Assembly (NCBI GenBank): GCA_964524145.1
Contig: CAZGCA010000014.1
Span: 20,840 to 84,839, forward strand
Length of the DNA stretch: 64,000 nt
Origin: CAZGCA01 sp964524145
GTDB taxonomy: Bacteria > Hydrogenedentota > CAZGCA01
Reading direction: 5' to 3'
The notes beneath the pieces are model-generated. The model was not told the origin of the DNA and did no database searches. It saw nothing but the letters and a program-made list of their open reading frames with translations. A program made the position numbers and the translations under genes. Numbering within the stretch: position 1 is the first letter of the stretch; every line of letters begins with the position of its first letter. Shown here piece by piece: positions 17,390 through 26,679 of the stretch.

Positions 17390-18527
17390 CCGCAGGCTCA
17401 GAGTGCTCTACGTGGTGGGCTCGTTCAGGGCCGGCGGCGCTCAGAGACACTGTCTTGCGTTGTGGCAACGTCTTGACAGGGACCGTTTTGACCCGCGCAT
17501 ATGTTGTGAAGAGAGGAACGGCTTATTGCTTGAGGACGTCATGTCGGTGGGCATGCCTGTAATAGAGTTGGGGGTCCGAAAACTCGCCAGTGCCAAGGCG
17601 TTGTCGGCGATGCACCGGCTGTCGGAGTATATCAAGAACGAGAGGATAGATATAGTGCACTCATACCTCTTCGAGACAAATATCCTGGCTGTGGCGGCAG
17701 CGAGGATGGCGAGGAGAGGCAGAGTTATCATCAGCGTACGAGCCATCAACAATTGGATGGGGTGGCGTCACCGAACTGCAAACAGGCTCGTGAACCGGTT
17801 CGCAGACTCCATTACCGTTGTCTCTCACGCAGTGGAGTCGTCCGTTATCGAAAAGGAAGGCGCCGACCCGGAGAAGGTGAGGGTGATACCCAACGGTGTC
17901 GAGGTGTCTGAGAACGGACCCCCTCGCCATGTGGCTCGTGACTCTGCGCGGTCTCGGCTGGATCTTCACCGATCTGGTCCTGTGGTTGGTTGCGTGGCGA
18001 ATTTCAACAGGTACAAGGACCACTCGACCCTTGTGCAGGCTGCTCAAACGGTCGTCGCAGACCTGCCTGAAAGCACGTTTGTCCTTGTGGGAGACGGTCC
18101 GCTTCGGGCGACTATCGAAGAGCAGGTTCACACTGTCGGCCTCGACGCCAATTTCGTATTTACGGGCGCGATCCTTGATGCTTCACGGGCGATGCCCGCT
18201 TTTGATCTGTTCGTGCTACCCTCACTCGAGGAAGGCATGCCGAACGTTGTTCTTGAGGCGATGGCCGCGGGGGTGCCTGTGGTGGCGACGGATGTTGGAG
18301 GCACTCCCGAGGTTGTGGTTGACGGGAAAACGGGGCTGCTCGTGCCACCGCGTTGTCCCGCGAGCCTTGCTGCGGCTGTGACCGAGCTCATCCGAGACAC
18401 GGAACGAGCAGAGCAGATGGGTGTCGAGGGGCGCATGCGAATAGCGAGCGAGTTTAGCCTCGAGAGGATGGTTGACGCTGTTCAGGATCTTTACGTTAGT
18501 CTAGGGAGAAGAAATGATAGCACCTGA
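17382..18527 (+). CDS. GT4 family glycosyltransferase
   Basis: 381-residue GT-B transferase. It opens with LRVLYVVGSFRAGGAQRH and includes VIPNGVEV, VLVGDGPLR and EGMPNVVLEAMAAG with VGGTPEVVVDG. The frame is open to GTG 17358, but GTG 17382 has AGAAGGGA ten bases upstream and overlaps the stop of the preceding frame in GTGGCTGA, so it is preferred. The 3' end overlaps the next gene by 14 bases. It is most like the gene at 15948 and the first half of the fusion that follows, which suggests tandem duplication. Confidence 0.92.
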   Translation: MADRRLRVLYVVGSFRAGGAQRHCLALWQRLDRDRFDPRICCEERNGLLLEDVMSVGMPVIELGVRKLASAKALSAMHRLSEYIKNERIDIVHSYLFETNILAVAAARMARRGRVIISVRAINNWMGWRHRTANRLVNRFADSITVVSHAVESSVIEKEGADPEKVRVIPNGVEVSENGPPRHVARDSARSRLDLHRSGPVVGCVANFNRYKDHSTLVQAAQTVVADLPESTFVLVGDGPLRATIEEQVHTVGLDANFVFTGAILDASRAMPAFDLFVLPSLEEGMPNVVLEAMAAGVPVVATDVGGTPEVVVDGKTGLLVPPRCPASLAAAVTELIRDTERAEQMGVEGRMRIASEFSLERMVDAVQDLYVSLGRRNDST

Positions 18528-20880
18528 CCGGAAAACACGGGTTCTTCACATCATACGCAGCCTGGAGTTGGGTGGCGCCGAGCGGTTGGTGGTCAACTAT
18601 GCCCGTTTCCTCGATCGCGATAGATTCGAGACCCATATCTGTTGCCTCAGCACAGGGGGCGCATTGGAGCCTGAAGCCCGGCGCGTTGCCGCAGGCGTAT
18701 ATGTGCTGAACAAAGGCCGACTGGGCCTGTTGGCGCTTATCCGACTGATTCGCATCCTGCGACGCGAGAGGATTGACGTCGTCCACACACACAACTTCCC
18801 GGTTCACTTGTGGGGTGGGATAGCAGGATTCATTTGCCGGACACCGTGTGTTGTGGGAACGGAACATAACGTCGTGCATAGCACGCGCTATGCGTTCATG
18901 AGGCGATCCCTCTGGCGTCTTCTCAACAGGGTTGTTGCTGTCTCCGACGCCGTACTAATCTCCCATATGAAGCAATGGAAGATCCCGAGACACAGGATCG
19001 TTGTGATCAGAAACGGTGTAGCGTTGCCCGCTGAGCGCGGGACGGCACCGGCCGATTCAAAACACGCGCGTCCCCTGCAAGTGCCTGAGGACGTGAAGAT
19101 TGTTCTCAATGTCGGGAATCTCACTAGACAAAAGGCGCAATACATATTTGTTGAGGCCGCAGCTCAGGTGTTGGAGCACTTCCCGAATGCATTGTTCTTA
19201 ATCATAGGGGAAGGAGAAGAGCGGTCTAGACTTGCACAACTGATCGAAGAGAAATCCGTGGGTGAGAAGGTCAAGCTCCTCGGTTCCAGGACCGACGTTA
19301 CCTCCATACTCGGGAGAAGTTCACTTCTCGTACTCAGCTCGCTTTGGGAGGGGTTGCCGCTGACGATTCTCGAGGCGATGGCAGCCGGAAGACCCGTTGT
19401 TGTCACTGATGTTGGGGGGAACAAAGAAGCCGTTCGCAACGGGGAAACCGGCTATATTGTGCCAAACCTTCGCCCAGATCTATTGGCCGATCACATACTG
19501 AAGGTGCTGAACGACGATGCGCTCGCGGAGAGAATGGGCACTAAAGGGAAGCTGCTCTACGAGTCAAAATTCCGTGCCGAAAGACAGGTGAAGGAGACCG
19601 AGGATCTCTATGGAATGCTGCTTCGCGCCCGTCGCAAAGAGGTCGTGGCGGAGGGACCCGCTCTGGAAACCGACAGGCGGCGCGCGATCAGGGCTCAGAG
19701 AACTGCGGTAGCTCGACGCTCTCAACGTCTGAAGGTGGTTTACGTCATGGGAACGGGCATTATGGTCTCTGGAGGAGGAGCCGAGCGTCAATTGATCGAG
19801 TTGCTCAAGGGAATTGACAAAAACCGATACACGCCTGTTGTATGCACGATGTTTCCGCCATACATGGCACGTCTTGAGAGGGGCTCCAATTGGCACGCGA
19901 TCCGAAGCCTTGGTGTCCGGATATACGAACTTCCGAAGCGAACCAAGCCCGGACCGATAACCCTTTACAGGCTGTATGGAATCATGCGTCGCGAACGACC
20001 AGACATAGTACACGCATACTCCTTTTTGGCCAACTGGCGGGCAACCATAGCCGCGGTTTGTGCTCGTGTCCCGGTTGTGATTTGCTCGGATCGCAACGTT
20101 AACAACTGGATGAAATGGCATCATTGCCTGTTTGAGAGACTCTTGACCAGGTTCAGGAAAGCAAATGTCGTAAACGCGGTCGCACTAAAGAAGTTCCTTG
20201 CCGAGAGAGAGGGGATCCCGGTGGAAACAATCCGCGTGATATACAACGGCGTGGACCTGAGAAGGTTTGAGACGGCAGCAGATGTCGGGGAGGTCAAACG
20301 CGAGCTGGGTATTCCGCCGCAGGCGCCGGTCGTAGGATTGGTGGCCGTGCTCAGTGACAAGAAGGACATCCCGACGTTTCTGCGCGCCGCAGTCCGGGTG
20401 AAAGAAGTCATTCCTGACACCACTTTCCTGATAGTCGGCGACGGGCCGGCGCGATTTGAACTCGAAGACTTGGCGCTCGAGTTAGGATTAGGCGACAGCG
20501 CACGGTTCATAGGGCATTCGAATGCGGTGCCAAGATTCATATCCGCCATGAACATCTCGGTTCTCTCGTCGTTGCGCGAGGGCTGTTCGAACGCGATCCT
20601 CGAGTCGATGGCCATGGGTAAACCCGTTGTCGCAACGGACGTTGGAGGCAACCGAGAACTCGTTGACAACGGTGATACAGGCTTTCTGGTTTCCACCAGT
20701 GATGACGAAGCACTTGCGGAGAAGATTGTTTATTTGCTGAACAATCCCGGCATTGCTAACGAGATGGGTCAGGCCGGCAGAGAGAAAACTCGAAGGCTGT
20801 TCTCAGTGAGCCGCATGGTGCAGGAGACGGTGTTTTTGTACGAGAGCTTTGCACCTTGTTTGGACGGAAACGAACGGTGA
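18514..20880 (+). CDS. Two-headed GT4-GT4 glycosyltransferase fusion
   Basis: 788-residue cytoplasmic protein made of two complete GT-B units, twice the normal length of the family. Unit 1 (about 8-375) has LELGGAERLVVNYA, VIRNGVALP and EGLPLTILEAMAAG; a charged linker (about 376-405) follows; unit 2 (about 407-785) has MVSGGGAERQLIELL, VIYNGVDLRRF and EGCSNAILESMAMG. Both units keep the donor-site motifs, so both may be active and add two successive sugars. There is no stop or frameshift at the junction. ATG 18514 has AGGGAGAAG just upstream. Confidence 0.92.
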   Translation: MIAPDRKTRVLHIIRSLELGGAERLVVNYARFLDRDRFETHICCLSTGGALEPEARRVAAGVYVLNKGRLGLLALIRLIRILRRERIDVVHTHNFPVHLWGGIAGFICRTPCVVGTEHNVVHSTRYAFMRRSLWRLLNRVVAVSDAVLISHMKQWKIPRHRIVVIRNGVALPAERGTAPADSKHARPLQVPEDVKIVLNVGNLTRQKAQYIFVEAAAQVLEHFPNALFLIIGEGEERSRLAQLIEEKSVGEKVKLLGSRTDVTSILGRSSLLVLSSLWEGLPLTILEAMAAGRPVVVTDVGGNKEAVRNGETGYIVPNLRPDLLADHILKVLNDDALAERMGTKGKLLYESKFRAERQVKETEDLYGMLLRARRKEVVAEGPALETDRRRAIRAQRTAVARRSQRLKVVYVMGTGIMVSGGGAERQLIELLKGIDKNRYTPVVCTMFPPYMARLERGSNWHAIRSLGVRIYELPKRTKPGPITLYRLYGIMRRERPDIVHAYSFLANWRATIAAVCARVPVVICSDRNVNNWMKWHHCLFERLLTRFRKANVVNAVALKKFLAEREGIPVETIRVIYNGVDLRRFETAADVGEVKRELGIPPQAPVVGLVAVLSDKKDIPTFLRAAVRVKEVIPDTTFLIVGDGPARFELEDLALELGLGDSARFIGHSNAVPRFISAMNISVLSSLREGCSNAILESMAMGKPVVATDVGGNRELVDNGDTGFLVSTSDDEALAEKIVYLLNNPGIANEMGQAGREKTRRLFSVSRMVQETVFLYESFAPCLDGNER

Positions 20881-22100
20881 GTAAGGATAGAAGTAATCGG
20901 CATGATCTCCGGCCGGTTCGTTACCGTCCCGCGAGGGAACCGAACAAAGGCCACGGAGATCGCCGGAACAGAATGCTGCTGGGGTTTGTCGGAGATATAG
21001 GGCTTATTGGCGGTGTACAACGCCGAATCATCGAGTACGGTGTCGAATGGCCGTTTGCCGAAGTGCAACATGTACTGGATACGTGTCACATTCTATTTGG
21101 AAACCTTGAGATGCCGTTTTGTCCCCCAGGAGTCGAGAAGGCCTTCGCTGAAGGATGCGAGAGTTTTCGCGTGCCTCCTGAGTGCGGTCCTGCGCTCAAG
21201 CGTGCCGGATTCAACATACTCTCAGTCGCGAACAACCATATAATGGACTTCGGCAGTCCCGGACTCGAGTGTACCCTGGAGGTCTTGAGGGAGCACGGCA
21301 TCTCTGCTGTCGGTGCAGGGACGAATCTCGCCCAGGCGAGACAGCCAGTAGTACTGCAACATGGCGACTTGAACGTGGGCTTTCTTGCCTACGCGATGGA
21401 GGGCCCCCACGAGGCAGGTTCTGCAGACGCCGGCGCTGCACCCCTAAAGACTGAGTTCGTGAGCGAAGATGTTGGAAGGCTGCGCGAACAAGCCGATATC
21501 GTAGTCGTGTCAATTCATTTCGGCATGATTTACAGTGGCCACCCTCTGGAAAAAGACATGCAGTTGGCGTGTTCGGCAATTGATAGCGGTGCCGACATTG
21601 TTGTTGGCCATCATGCCCACGTACTTCAGGGAGTTGAGACGTACAAGAATGGCATCATAGCATACGGGCTCGGCGAATTCATTTTCGATCCCACCGTCGG
21701 AAACGTCTATGCGAACATTGCACGGGAAGAGCGTAGGCAATCGGTAATCCTGAGGATCTCAGCAGGCCACGGGGCTGTAGGCATTTATGACACCGTTCCC
21801 CTTCGCTCGAATAAGAACCTACAGCCGGTCCTCGTTCGAGGTTCACAAGGGGACACGATTCTCACGAGACTGCGCCAGCTTTCGGGGGATCTGCCACTGA
21901 TACATGAGGGCAAGAAGCAATTCCTGCGATCGATGGGCGTTTCCTTTGTGCCCTATTACGCACAGGTATACTGGCTGCACCTCAAGAGAATGCACCTGAG
22001 GTTTCTCTTGTCACGAATACTCAGGCTGAGAGCACGTCATCTTTGGCTTTTCACAGGCTTCATGCTGGCCAAGATACGTGCCTTCAGAAGGACGAGGTAG
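20877..22100 (+). CDS. CapA family protein (poly-gamma-glutamate/EPS metallophosphatase fold)
   Basis: 407-residue protein of the PGA_cap family (PF09587), a calcineurin-like fold found in poly-gamma-glutamate and EPS clusters. Conserved points in order are GFVGDIGLIGG, GNLEMPF, VANNHIMDFG, VSIHFGM and VGHHAHVLQGVE, then YGLGEFIFDP. GTG 20877 overlaps the fusion's stop as GTGA; ATG 20973 is an alternative that would begin right at the catalytic domain. A 70-base gap follows. Its exact role in such clusters is unknown. Confidence 0.85.
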   Translation: MSKDRSNRHDLRPVRYRPAREPNKGHGDRRNRMLLGFVGDIGLIGGVQRRIIEYGVEWPFAEVQHVLDTCHILFGNLEMPFCPPGVEKAFAEGCESFRVPPECGPALKRAGFNILSVANNHIMDFGSPGLECTLEVLREHGISAVGAGTNLAQARQPVVLQHGDLNVGFLAYAMEGPHEAGSADAGAAPLKTEFVSEDVGRLREQADIVVVSIHFGMIYSGHPLEKDMQLACSAIDSGADIVVGHHAHVLQGVETYKNGIIAYGLGEFIFDPTVGNVYANIAREERRQSVILRISAGHGAVGIYDTVPLRSNKNLQPVLVRGSQGDTILTRLRQLSGDLPLIHEGKKQFLRSMGVSFVPYYAQVYWLHLKRMHLRFLLSRILRLRARHLWLFTGFMLAKIRAFRRTR

Positions 22101-22170
22101 CGGGTGATCACAATGGTGTTTCGTTCGAGATGACTTCACCACATCAACAAATAAGGGTTAGAATTGATAT

Positions 22171-23301
22171 ATGAGAATTGTCTTCCTGGCCGACCGATAT
22201 AGCGTAAACACTTCGAGCTGGACGGGCCTCCTTGCAAAGATGGGACACGAGGTTGAGGTTCTGTCTGCACGTGATACTATCGAGGGCTCAGATGACGGAA
22301 CTTGGACCTCATGGGGAGTCCTTCGCAAAGTCAGGCGCTACTGGGAATTCGTGTCACGTGCGCGGACAGCTGTTTCGCGGGCTAAACCGGACATACTCGT
22401 GGGATATCGTGTCACCAGTTACGGAATTGCTGCAGCCCTTTGTGGCTGCCGCCCGTTGGTGGTGGCGGCACAGGGGCAGAACATCGTTTCACTTGAGCAT
22501 TCGGTTCTCTTTCGCCCCGTGCTGGCTCTGGCCGCTCGGTACACGCTCCGGAGAGCGGACATGATTCATTCTTGGGCACCGCATATGACCCGAAGGCTGG
22601 TTCAATTAGGAGCGCCAAGAGAGAGGATCCTAACCTGCCCGCGTGGGATAGACACTCAGTCCTTCAACCGGAAAGAGAAAGAGGCGAGCAATGCGCAGGT
22701 TACAATAGTCAGCTCGCGTTCCCTGCGTCCTTACTACCGGACGGACTGCATATTGCAGGCCTTTGGCATGGCGATCAAGTCCTGCGGCAAATTGAACCGA
22801 TACCTTGTTCTTGGGGACGGGCCGTGCCGCGAGAAGCTGTCAGCGCTGTCCGACACGTTGGGGGTAGCAGACCGAGTTGACTTCTTGGGGGCAGTTCCCT
22901 ATGCCCAGTTGGCCGACCATCTGGCCGCAGCGGACGTTTATGTCTCCGCTGTGCCAACAGACGGTGTTTCCGCTTCGCTCTTGGAGGCGATGTCCTGCGG
23001 TCTGTTTCCGGTAGTGGTTGACAACGTGGCAAACCGCGTGTGGGTCAGGGACGGTGTGAACGGCCTTTTGTTCTCAGAAGGGGATTGCGAAGCGCTGGCC
23101 AAATGTATTGTGCGCGCTACCGAGGACAGTGAGTTGCGGTCCTCGGCTATGGACTACAACACGAGACTCGTTGCCGAGAAATGCGATCTTCACAAGAACA
23201 TGCAGCTGTTCAGCAAGTTGTACGGTAGACTGGTTGGGGGCGAGCGGCCAGACTTTGCCGAACTCTCTCCCCTGCGTTCTCAATCGGAGGATGGTTATTG
23301 A
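22171..23301 (+). CDS. GT4-like glycosyltransferase
   Basis: 376-residue GT-B transferase. RIVFLADRYSVNTSSW opens the acceptor domain, MIHSWAPHMTRRLVQLG and TCPRGIDTQSF bridge to the donor domain, and VLGDGPCREKL and DGVSASLLEAMSCG carry the late motifs. The usual proline-rich GG end (VGGVPE) is replaced by VVVDNVANRVWV, so it is a divergent member. ATG 22171 follows the only gap in this part of the operon. The stop overlaps the next start in ATGA. Confidence 0.85.
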   Translation: MRIVFLADRYSVNTSSWTGLLAKMGHEVEVLSARDTIEGSDDGTWTSWGVLRKVRRYWEFVSRARTAVSRAKPDILVGYRVTSYGIAAALCGCRPLVVAAQGQNIVSLEHSVLFRPVLALAARYTLRRADMIHSWAPHMTRRLVQLGAPRERILTCPRGIDTQSFNRKEKEASNAQVTIVSSRSLRPYYRTDCILQAFGMAIKSCGKLNRYLVLGDGPCREKLSALSDTLGVADRVDFLGAVPYAQLADHLAAADVYVSAVPTDGVSASLLEAMSCGLFPVVVDNVANRVWVRDGVNGLLFSEGDCEALAKCIVRATEDSELRSSAMDYNTRLVAEKCDLHKNMQLFSKLYGRLVGGERPDFAELSPLRSQSEDGY

Positions 23302-24770
23302 TGTCGGTGCGGTTCGATTCCTTTTACAAGCATAGTCCCCCATTCCTGCAGGAAATGCTTATCTCTGCGTATGGTTGGAAGATAAGGCGTGAGCGTTTCT
23401 GCCGGCTGTATGACCGGATGATGGGGTTTCTCGACGAGTCTCAGTGGTACTCTTGGGCGGAACTTGAGGAATACCAGAGCCAACAGCTCAGGGAGCTCAT
23501 AGCTCATGCCTTTGAACACGTGCCGTACTATCGGCGAGTGATGAATGAACGCCGCCTGAGGCCGGGGGATATAAGGACAGTCGATGATCTGCCCAAGCTT
23601 CCTATTCTCACCAAGGGGCTGGTGAGAGAGAACTTCGAGGATTTGAGTGCGGACAACTATAACAAACGCTCGCTAAAGATCGGTCACACCTCGGGCACGA
23701 CTGGTTCACCTCTCGAGGTGCTCTGGGACAGACGGATAGATGTAATGCACAACGTTTTCTTGTGGCGGGGACGCCGGTGGGTAGGTTTTGAATTCGGTCA
23801 ACCGTACGCGTCCCTGCTCGGTAGAACGATTGTGCCATTGTCACAAGCAAGTCCTCCATTCTGGCGATACAACCGTCCGTGGAGACAATTGCTGCTGTCA
23901 TCTTTCCACCTAACAGAGGAGCATCTGCCGCACTACTTCAAGGCCCTGGCAGACTATGGTGCTGAGACTATCGAAGCGTATCCCTCGACCGTGTACGTGT
24001 TGGCCAGGTACCTTTGCAGTCGGGGAGAGACGTTTCCGCTGAAGCGTGTGGTCACTTCATCTGAAACGCTCCTTCCCATTCAGAGGGATGCTATCCAAGA
24101 GGCGTTTCAGTGTCCCGTCTACGACGCGTACTCGGAGACGGAGCGCGTCATGTTTTCTGCTGAGTGCGAGCAGCGGAACGGCCACCACTACCACGCAGAG
24201 TTCGGAATCCTAGAGATCGTTGGCGACGATGGGGAGCCCGTCTCCCAAGGCGCGCCGGGCAGAATCGTGGCGACCGGTATCCACAACTTCGCAATGCCCT
24301 TGATCCGCTATAACATGGAGGATGTAACCGCATATGCAAACTGCATATGCGGTTGTGGTCGAGAGTTGCCACTACTGGCGCCGATCCTGACAAAAGCGGA
24401 AGATGTTGTTGTGCTGCGGGACGGTCGTCTCATCTCAGCGACCACTCTTCATCATCCGTTCAAGCCGCTGAAGAGCGTGAAGAACTGGCAGATAATACAG
24501 CACGACTATGACCATATTTCGGTGAGAATTGTTCCTCGCGACGATTATAATGATCGCGATAGCAAAGGCCTGTTTTCCCGTCTACGCGATAGGCTTGGTA
24601 ACGATGTATGCATTAGAATCGAGATTGTTTCAGACATTCCCAGAACCGCGACGGGCAAGTACAGAATGGTAGTCTCGAAGATGCCGCTGAAGTTTCGTGG
24701 ACAAACGGTCTCAAACCTCTACTCAGGCCAACCTTCCGCCTGTCGAGAAGCCGAGACCGGCTGTCATTGA
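23301..24770 (+). CDS. PaaK/CapK-like adenylate-forming enzyme
   Basis: 489-residue member of the phenylacetate-CoA ligase-like group often called CapK in capsule clusters. The ATP loop GHTSGTTGSPLEVLWD is intact (near residue 130), followed by SSETLLP, YSETERVMFSAECE and a RLISATTLHHPF stretch; the final RTATGKYRMVV supplies the C-terminal lysine used in adenylation. It probably activates an acid for transfer to the polymer; no acyl carrier or acceptor is adjacent. ATG 23301 overlaps the preceding stop by one base. Confidence 0.83.
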   Translation: MSVRFDSFYKHSPPFLQEMLISAYGWKIRRERFCRLYDRMMGFLDESQWYSWAELEEYQSQQLRELIAHAFEHVPYYRRVMNERRLRPGDIRTVDDLPKLPILTKGLVRENFEDLSADNYNKRSLKIGHTSGTTGSPLEVLWDRRIDVMHNVFLWRGRRWVGFEFGQPYASLLGRTIVPLSQASPPFWRYNRPWRQLLLSSFHLTEEHLPHYFKALADYGAETIEAYPSTVYVLARYLCSRGETFPLKRVVTSSETLLPIQRDAIQEAFQCPVYDAYSETERVMFSAECEQRNGHHYHAEFGILEIVGDDGEPVSQGAPGRIVATGIHNFAMPLIRYNMEDVTAYANCICGCGRELPLLAPILTKAEDVVVLRDGRLISATTLHHPFKPLKSVKNWQIIQHDYDHISVRIVPRDDYNDRDSKGLFSRLRDRLGNDVCIRIEIVSDIPRTATGKYRMVVSKMPLKFRGQTVSNLYSGQPSACREAETGCH

Positions 24771-24781
24771 GGCTAGGTCTG

Positions 24782-25681
24782 ATGACATCGCTGTCAAAGT
24801 GCACCATTGGAGGCTTTCAGAGCAGGACTGGGAACGCCCGGAACGCTGGACCGTTCTCCTTGGAGTTAGCGTCGGGAATCTTGTTTGTGACTATCATATA
24901 CTTCCCCGTGTTGATATGGCTTTTCCAACAGTGGGGCGCCAACCGGTTGTACTCGCACGGGTATCTGGTGGTGCCGATATCTGCGTTTCTTGCCTGGCGG
25001 CGGCGCCACGAATTTGGCAAGCTGTCCAAGCGACCGACAAACATCGGTCTGTTTGTGCTTGTCTGTGCTGTACTGCTGCAGTTGGCCGCGGCGTTCTTTG
25101 ACGCCAAGAGCTTTGGGGCATACTCTCTCATTGGAGTTGTCGCAGGCGTTGTGCTGTATCTATGGGGATGGGGCACGTTTTGGCTCGTGGCGTTCCCAAT
25201 CGGGTTCCTGGTGTTCATGATACCAATGTACTCGATGGTAATAAATCCGATAAACTTTGCACTGAAACTATACGTTTCAGTGGCTGCTGCCTGGGTTATT
25301 GACCTGATTGGGATACCCATCTGGCGCGAGGGCGTCATGCTGCATATGTCCGACGCCGACCTTCTCGTGGCCGACCCGTGCAGCGGCATTCGTTCGCTGG
25401 TGGCTCTGCTCGCGCTCGGAGCAGTCTTCGCCCATCTCTCCGAAGGGAGGATGTCCAAACGGATCATTCTGTTTGCGCTGACCGTGCCGCTGGCACTCAT
25501 TTCGAACCTTGTGCGGGTGATACTGCTCTGTCTGGGCGCGGAATTCATGGGTGTGGACGTTACGGTTGAGGGCCCTTTCCATACAGGTACGGGGTTGGTT
25601 GTCTTCATTGTAGCCTTTGTTGGTTTGGTATTATGCGAAAGAGTATTGCGATGGGTATTGAGAGAAGACGCGTCTGGATAG
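24782..25681 (+). CDS. Exosortase (EpsH family, PEP-CTERM sorting transpeptidase)
   Basis: 299-residue inner-membrane protein with about eight hydrophobic segments. The catalytic triad of exosortases is present: Cys200 in DPCSGIRS, Arg245 in SNLVRVI and His267 in FHTGTG. The enzyme recognises PEP-CTERM tails after export, cleaves them and presumably attaches the protein to a surface carrier. The start may be ATG 24782 (ribosome site GGCTAGG) or TTG 24767, which overlaps the previous stop. The EpsI partner follows with an overlapping start. The matching tail signal is at 40168-40947. Confidence 0.95.
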   Translation: MTSLSKCTIGGFQSRTGNARNAGPFSLELASGILFVTIIYFPVLIWLFQQWGANRLYSHGYLVVPISAFLAWRRRHEFGKLSKRPTNIGLFVLVCAVLLQLAAAFFDAKSFGAYSLIGVVAGVVLYLWGWGTFWLVAFPIGFLVFMIPMYSMVINPINFALKLYVSVAAAWVIDLIGIPIWREGVMLHMSDADLLVADPCSGIRSLVALLALGAVFAHLSEGRMSKRIILFALTVPLALISNLVRVILLCLGAEFMGVDVTVEGPFHTGTGLVVFIVAFVGLVLCERVLRWVLREDASG

Positions 25682-26301
25682 TCCTACTCGTGCTTGGCTT
25701 GGCCGCAGGCGCCAACCTGCTCGGAAGAGCGCTGCTGCGCTACTCGGCTGCCGAGGACGTCAATCTCGAGGAGTGTCCCTTTGTCCTTGGCGAATGGCGC
25801 CAGGTCGCATCCGTGCCGTTCGACGAAAACACCGTGGCGGTGCTCAATCCCTCTTCCTACATCTACCGCAGATACAAGCGTCCTGATGGGGCACAGGCCG
25901 ATCTCTGCATTGTCTACCACCGCGACGAAAGATGGGGTGCACATCACCCTCAAATATGTTATACTTCACAAGGGTGGGATTTGATGTTGCAGGGATCGAG
26001 AGAAACGACGCGGCTGGTGTTGGAGAAGGCCGGCATCAAGGTAAACAAGTTCATCGTCAACAAGGGCGAGGAACGGAGACTCGTCTTCTACTGGTTCTTC
26101 TCGAGTGGCGAGAAGCAAACGGCAAGCCGGACCGCTCAGATGCTTCACGGGCTCAAGATTCGAGCCGTCCGTGGACATAGTCCGAGCGGGTTCGTAAGGC
26201 TTGATATACCAATACGCTCTGACAAGGATTATGGACAGGAGGAGAGAAGTCTCATCGATTTCGCCGAGCAGCTCGCTCCAGTATTATCAGAATTCGTATA
26301 G
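25651..26301 (+). CDS. EpsI family exosortase-associated protein (DUF3485)
   Basis: 216-residue periplasmic protein with an N-terminal membrane segment (about residues 6-26). VLGEWRQVASVPFD, the IYRRYKRPDG strand, YHRDERWGAHHPQICYTSQGWDL and VFYWFFSSGEKQT are the typical EpsI pattern. Such proteins are either fused to or encoded right after the exosortase; here they are separate with a 31-base overlap (49 if ATG 25633 is used). ATG 25651 is favoured by GAAAGAG seven bases upstream. The role is structural or processing support for sorting, not settled. Confidence 0.9.
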   Translation: MGIERRRVWIVLLVLGLAAGANLLGRALLRYSAAEDVNLEECPFVLGEWRQVASVPFDENTVAVLNPSSYIYRRYKRPDGAQADLCIVYHRDERWGAHHPQICYTSQGWDLMLQGSRETTRLVLEKAGIKVNKFIVNKGEERRLVFYWFFSSGEKQTASRTAQMLHGLKIRAVRGHSPSGFVRLDIPIRSDKDYGQEERSLIDFAEQLAPVLSEFV

Positions 26302-26679
26302 CCGGCGGGCCGGACGCGATGTTGCGGAAAAACGGCATGATGTATCTGCACATCCTGAGGGTTCGTCGTGGTGACAGGAATTCGGCATTCTTTGCCACAT
26401 CCCTGGCGGGCTCCGTTTTGAAAAGCCTCGAGGGAGTCTCGATCGGATACGGCTTAATAAACGCCGGTTTCGGCTGTCATTGTGGAACATAAGCAGTTGT
26501 TATGAAAGGCATTAACCTGATTATCGCGGGTTGTTGAACCGGGTCGGGATAGTGGCACAAGCTAGCGGTTTGCCGTACGAGTTGATTGTATCGGACCGAT
26601 GGCATGGGAGTTGCACTCACGGATGCCAAGATGTTGGACTGTCTGGATTAGGGAAGCTACCGTGAGAAGGGCCGAAGCT
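26302..26679. other. 378-base intergenic region upstream of the giant heparinase-like gene
   Basis: No gene with family resemblance is seen; a short open frame at 26319-26490 matches nothing I know. The stretch ends with a sigma-54-type promoter (26600-26615). About 110 bases above it, GAACATAA at 26485-26492 repeats the half-site found in the dyad upstream of the PEP-CTERM gene (41195-41202). Confidence 0.6.
26600..26615 (+). promoter_or_regulatory. Sigma-54 (RpoN)-type promoter
   Basis: TGGCAT-GGGAG-TTGCA matches the -24/-12 consensus TGGCAC-N5-TTGCA with one mismatch and keeps the obligatory GG-N10-GC spacing. Transcription would begin near 26626, about 54 bases before ATG 26680. A sigma-54 promoter needs an enhancer-binding activator; PEP-CTERM systems are known to carry such a pair (PrsK/PrsR), though none is in this window. 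Confidence 0.7.

Noticed and set aside
26553..26573. TGGCAC followed by TTGC in the heparinase upstream region
   Set aside because: The gap is 11 bases instead of 5, which sigma-54 does not accept; the site at 26600 is correctly spaced.
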